Source: Amycolatopsis mediterranei
Lineage (GTDB): Bacteria; Actinomycetota; Actinomycetes; Mycobacteriales; Pseudonocardiaceae
Reading direction: 5' to 3'
Length of the DNA stretch: 64,000 nucleotides
NCBI RefSeq assembly: GCF_026017845.1
Contig: NZ_CP100416.1
Location: 7,805,078 to 7,869,077 of the forward strand
The notes below the pieces were generated by a model. It saw only the letters and a list, made by a program, of their open reading frames with translations, was not told the origin of the DNA and did not search any database. Shown here piece after piece: positions 60,900 through 64,000 of this stretch. Made by a program: the position numbers and the translations under genes. Each line of letters starts with the position of its first letter. Position 1 is the first letter of the stretch.

Positions 60900-61973
60900 T
60901 CATCGCCCGCCGCGGCGCGGCGGGTCTTCTCTTCTCGGGCGGACCGGCATGCGCCCGCCCAGCTCCAGGGCCGCGGCGTGACTCGCCCACGACACCAGTT
61001 CCAGCAGGCCGCGATCGCCCGTGCGTTCCGGGCCGAACGCGACGACGTCGGCCGAGGTGACCTGGTAGGGCGCCTTGGCCACCAGCAGCGCGAGCCGGCC
61101 CTCGGCCCGCTCGCTGCCCGGCAGCTCGGCGGCCGGCAGCTCGGCCCACGCCCGGCTCAGCCCCGGCGATTTCCCGTCCCACGCCTTGAGTTCCCGGCGG
61201 ACGAGGTCGCGCACGCGCGGCGCTGCCGAGCGTTCCCCGGCCGCCTCGATCGCGGCCGCGGCCCGGGAGAACGCACCGGCGAGCGGGCCACCCGGCGGGG
61301 CCCAGTCCGGGCCCGCAACCGGCGAGGCCTGCAGCAGGCCCAGCGCCTCGCCGGGGGGCGGCGCGGCCCCCGGCTTCAGCAGGAAGCCCAGGACCGCCTT
61401 GGCTTTCGCCCGCGCCGACGCCGGAACGGCGTCCGGCAGCGGCGAGGGGCCGAGGAAGACGCTCACCATCCGGTTCAGGTAGTGGAACGTCACGGCCACG
61501 CCGGTGAACTCGGCGACGGCGCCGGCGGGCACGTCCGCCGGCAACTGTCCCGCACCCCGCGCCCAGGCCGCCAGCTCCCGGGTGTCCCGGTCCGCGATGC
61601 CCCCGGTGTCGCCGGCCGCGATGGCCGCGGCGGCGTCCGGTTCACCCAGCGAGCCGAGCGCCATCCCGTGCACCTCGACGCAGTACGGGCACGAGTTCGC
61701 CGCCGACACCGCGGCCGCGACGACCTCCTTGTCCGCCCGGCTCGCCGTCCCGCCCGCGATCAGCGACTCCCGCAGCATCAGCCACGCGGCGGCGAGCACG
61801 TCCGGGGCGGCCGAGTGCAGCGCGACCGGCGGCGCGAGCATCCCGAAGTCCCGCTCCACCTGCCGGTAGACCTCCCGCACGAGCCCCCGCGCCTGCCGCG
61901 GCGGCACCACATCGACGTACTTCACGTCCCGCAAGGTCCGCCGCAGCGCAACCCGAACCACTCCCGGTGCCAT
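60900..61973 (-). CDS. Carboxymuconolactone decarboxylase-like peroxidase-related protein
   Basis: A 357-residue protein, twice the usual AhpD size. The redox motif NSCPYCVEVHGMAL (Cys95, Cys98, His102) is intact in the N-terminal half, while the C-terminal half carries only a vestigial second domain. It resembles peroxidase-related CMD family proteins that reduce hydroperoxides. ATG at 61973 has GGGAGG upstream. It is the second AhpD-like protein of the window, with that at 45198-45743. Confidence 0.8.
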   Translation of the reverse strand: MAPGVVRVALRRTLRDVKYVDVVPPRQARGLVREVYRQVERDFGMLAPPVALHSAAPDVLAAAWLMLRESLIAGGTASRADKEVVAAAVSAANSCPYCVEVHGMALGSLGEPDAAAAIAAGDTGGIADRDTRELAAWARGAGQLPADVPAGAVAEFTGVAVTFHYLNRMVSVFLGPSPLPDAVPASARAKAKAVLGFLLKPGAAPPPGEALGLLQASPVAGPDWAPPGGPLAGAFSRAAAAIEAAGERSAAPRVRDLVRRELKAWDGKSPGLSRAWAELPAAELPGSERAEGRLALLVAKAPYQVTSADVVAFGPERTGDRGLLELVSWASHAAALELGGRMPVRPRREDPPRRGGR

Positions 61974-62017
61974 GTTCCCTCCCAAAGAGCGTGCTCAGAC
62001 GGGCATCACGAGTTTCG

Positions 62018-63670
62018 TCAGTTCCCGGCGACCAGGTCCAGTTTGGACACCGCCCGGCGGCCGGTGATCGAGCCGTCGGGGGACGGCGCGCCGTACTTGA
62101 CGTCGACGCCGCGCGACTGCAGCTCCCGGACGATGCCCGGGATCGAGCGCTCGGCGAGCGCGGCGATGGTCATCGCCGGGTTCACCGTGAGCGCGCCCGG
62201 CACCGACGCGCTGTCGGTGACGAAGATGCCCGGGTGGTTGCGCAGCTCGTGGTTCGGGTGCAGCGCGGACGTCGCCTCGTCGTCACCGATCCGGCAGGAC
62301 GCCAGCGGGTGCACCGTGTACGCCCCGACGACGTCGTTGGTCCACGGCGAGACCTTCGCCAGGCCGTCCTTCTCGATGATCGCCTTGCAGTCGGCGTCCG
62401 CGAGCGCCCAGCCGTGGCGGGTGTTCGGCGTGGGGTCGTAGCGCAGCGGGCCGCGGCCGAGCATCTGCTGCGAGATGCGGTAGGCGTTGCCGGTGGGCGG
62501 CGGGGTGCCGAAGACGCCTTCGTTGTCGTCCTCGGTCATCAGGAAGATCGTCAGCCAGTTGGCCCACTGCTTGAGGATCTCCTTCTTCTCCGCCCCGTAC
62601 CAGCGCGGCTCCTCGCCGCCCGGCGCCTGGGCGAGGATCGTGCCCAAGCCCGGCGGGAAGTACAGCTGCTCCAGCGAGTACCGCTCGTACTCCGGCAGCG
62701 ACCCGTCGAGCTTGTCCCAGTTCGCGACGGTCGGGCCCTTGCCGATGTGGTTGGCCGAGTACACCGGACCGTCCTCACGGGACAGTCCGAGCACCTCGCG
62801 GACGCGGTCCTCGTCGATGATCGCGGTGTTGAGCCGCTCGCCGTTGCCGGAGAAGTACCGGCCGACGCCGTGCGGCATGGTGCCGAGCGCGGCCTCCGAG
62901 CGCTGCAGGATCACCGGGGTCGCACCGGCACCGGCGGCGATGATGACGACCTTCGCCTCGATCACGCCGCTGCCGGTGTGGACCCGGTAGTCCTCTTCGT
63001 CGATCAGGTCGAAGTAGACGCGGTAGCCGCCGTCCTCGGTCCGCTCGAGGCGCTGGACCTCGTGCAGCGGCCGGATCTGGGCGCCGTGCGCGAGCGCGGC
63101 GGGCAGGTAGTTCGTCAGCATCGACCGCTTGGCGTCGAACTTGCAGCCGGCCATCATGAAGTTGCAGTTGACGCAGGTCTTGTTGTCCACGGCCACCGGC
63201 GCCGGGTTCGCGGTCCGGCCGGAGTGGTTGCAGGCCGCGGCCCACAGCCCGCCGGCGTAGGAGACGTCGCTCCAGTCCTGAGTGGACACCGGGAGCGACT
63301 CGTCGACGCGGTCGTACCACGGCTCCAGGCTGTCGCGGGAGATGGCTTGCGGCCACATCCGGCGCCCGATGCTGCCGTGCCGTTCGAAGACGAACCGCGG
63401 CGCCCGCGGCATCGCGGCGAAGTACACCACGCTGCCGCCGCCGACGCAGTTGCCGCCCAGCACGCTCATCCCGTCGCCGACGACGAAGTCGAACGCCCGC
63501 GTGTAGGACGAGCCGAGCAGGTAGTCGTGCTCGAAGTCGTCGGCCGCCAGCCACGGCCCGCGCTCCAGCACGGTCACCTTGGCCCCACCGGCTGCGAGGT
63601 GGTAGGCGGGGATGGACCCGCCGAATCCGCTGCCGACGATGACGACGTCGGTCTGGTCGATGGCAGTCAT
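62018..63670 (-). CDS. GMC oxidoreductase, cholesterol-oxidase-like
   Basis: A 550-residue FAD enzyme distinct from the other two GMC genes. N-terminal VVIVGSGFGGSIPAYHLAAGG; SVLGGNCVGGGSVVYFAAMP is typical of the cholesterol-oxidase/glucose-dehydrogenase branch. A cysteine cluster CVNCNFMMAGCKFDAK lies near residues 170-185, where some relatives have CxxCxxC. Active-site VHPLASCRIG (His) and TVNPAMTIAALAERSI (Asn) are intact. It should oxidise an alcohol, perhaps with a small subunit encoded next to it. ATG at 63670 overlaps the stop of the following gene (ATGA). Confidence 0.88.
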   Translation of the reverse strand: MTAIDQTDVVIVGSGFGGSIPAYHLAAGGAKVTVLERGPWLAADDFEHDYLLGSSYTRAFDFVVGDGMSVLGGNCVGGGSVVYFAAMPRAPRFVFERHGSIGRRMWPQAISRDSLEPWYDRVDESLPVSTQDWSDVSYAGGLWAAACNHSGRTANPAPVAVDNKTCVNCNFMMAGCKFDAKRSMLTNYLPAALAHGAQIRPLHEVQRLERTEDGGYRVYFDLIDEEDYRVHTGSGVIEAKVVIIAAGAGATPVILQRSEAALGTMPHGVGRYFSGNGERLNTAIIDEDRVREVLGLSREDGPVYSANHIGKGPTVANWDKLDGSLPEYERYSLEQLYFPPGLGTILAQAPGGEEPRWYGAEKKEILKQWANWLTIFLMTEDDNEGVFGTPPPTGNAYRISQQMLGRGPLRYDPTPNTRHGWALADADCKAIIEKDGLAKVSPWTNDVVGAYTVHPLASCRIGDDEATSALHPNHELRNHPGIFVTDSASVPGALTVNPAMTIAALAERSIPGIVRELQSRGVDVKYGAPSPDGSITGRRAVSKLDLVAGN

Positions 63671-64000
63671 GCGGGGCTCCCCGAGGGCGTCGTGTCCGGG
63701 TGGATCTCGGCCAGCTTGCGGCCGTAGCCGTACTTCGGGAACCGCCAGAAGCCGTCGGCGTCCGGGGCGGTGTACCCCAGGGCCAGCAGGCCGGGGTGGC
63801 CGTTGCGGATGGCCTCGGCGGTGTGCAGGTGCGCGGCGCTGTCGAAGGCCATGTTGCAGAACAGCGCGAGGCTGACCCAGCCGTCCTTCTCCGGGTGCCC
63901 CGGCGTGGTCAGCCGGTTGACCAGCTCGCGGCGATGCGCGTAGGGCAGCGCGACGAACGGCGGGACGTCGTGGTCGAGTTCCAGCTCCACCTCGCCCGCG
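63667..64000 (-). CDS. DUF5987-like small subunit, 5' end beyond window (partial)
   Basis: At least 110 residues, ending at the right edge with no start codon of its own visible: the frame reads on through GTG at 63990 to position 64000. It contains RELVNRLTTPGHPEKDGWVSLALFCNMAFDSAAHLHTAEAI and GLLALGYTAPDADGFWRFPKYGYGRKL. It resembles a DUF5987/gluconate dehydrogenase small-subunit-type protein paired with a GMC partner, from memory. It overlaps the GMC start by four bases, so the two are coupled and likely form a complex (inference). Confidence 0.55.
   Translation of the reverse strand, partial: AGEVELELDHDVPPFVALPYAHRRELVNRLTTPGHPEKDGWVSLALFCNMAFDSAAHLHTAEAIRNGHPGLLALGYTAPDADGFWRFPKYGYGRKLAEIHPDTTPSGSPA

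Overview
The window reads as the chromosome of a high-GC actinomycete of the Pseudonocardiales, most likely an Amycolatopsis. This rests on the GC-rich coding sequence with many GTG starts, on gene families typical of mycolic-acid relatives, and on dispersed palindromes of a type I associate with Amycolatopsis. Genus level is inference; no 16S gene is present.

Left part (1-25.7 kb) is conserved housekeeping DNA. Gene order follows, from memory, the Mycobacterium tuberculosis Rv2467-Rv2477c block: pepN end, DUF5130 and ctaJ-like genes, HNH endonuclease, glbO, GH13 glucosidase, an Rv2474c-like protein, a hot-dog thioesterase, the 180-kDa-type NAD-glutamate dehydrogenase, and ettA. Inserted among these are a gene flanked by palindromic repeats, a striking 123-residue protein made of fifteen GTRVTx hexapeptides, an MscS channel, a TPR/disordered protein, a CopD-CtaG copper/oxidase assembly fusion, a histidine phosphatase, an orphan histidine kinase, an MFS transporter and a secreted I36-type inhibitor. 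A tRNA-Arg(TCT) at 25.63 kb ends this part.

Right part (about 26-64 kb, running off the right edge) is accessory DNA and looks like a biosynthetic gene cluster. Its centre is a 1942-residue iterative type I PKS with the enediyne order KS-AT-ACP-KR-DH-PPTase, followed two bases later by a CalE7/SgcE10-type thioesterase, then a flavin reductase, a nucleotide-sugar-type SDR and acyl-CoA carboxylase beta and epsilon subunits. Further left lie an epoxide-hydrolase homologue with a changed catalytic residue, two acyl-CoA-dehydrogenase-type flavin monooxygenases, a 14-TM exporter, an aldehyde dehydrogenase, four SgcJ/EcaC-like NTF2 proteins, two AhpD-like proteins, three GMC oxidoreductases, two other FAD enzymes, a class III aminotransferase and an amino-acid permease. 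The usual enediyne companions (E3/E4/E5, UnbL/U/V-type proteins) are not in the window, so the product may be an unusual enediyne, a shunt-type polyene, or something else.

A likely working model (inference): the carboxylase supplies malonyl units, the PKS and thioesterase make a polyene, GMC and aldehyde dehydrogenases with the aminotransferase oxidise and aminate a side chain or precursor, the flavin monooxygenases draw reduced flavin from the single flavin reductase, and the MFS protein exports the product. Two features stand out: a mirror-image NTF2 block with 469-bp arms differing at one base, and the absence of any recognisable pathway regulator from 26 to 64 kb.
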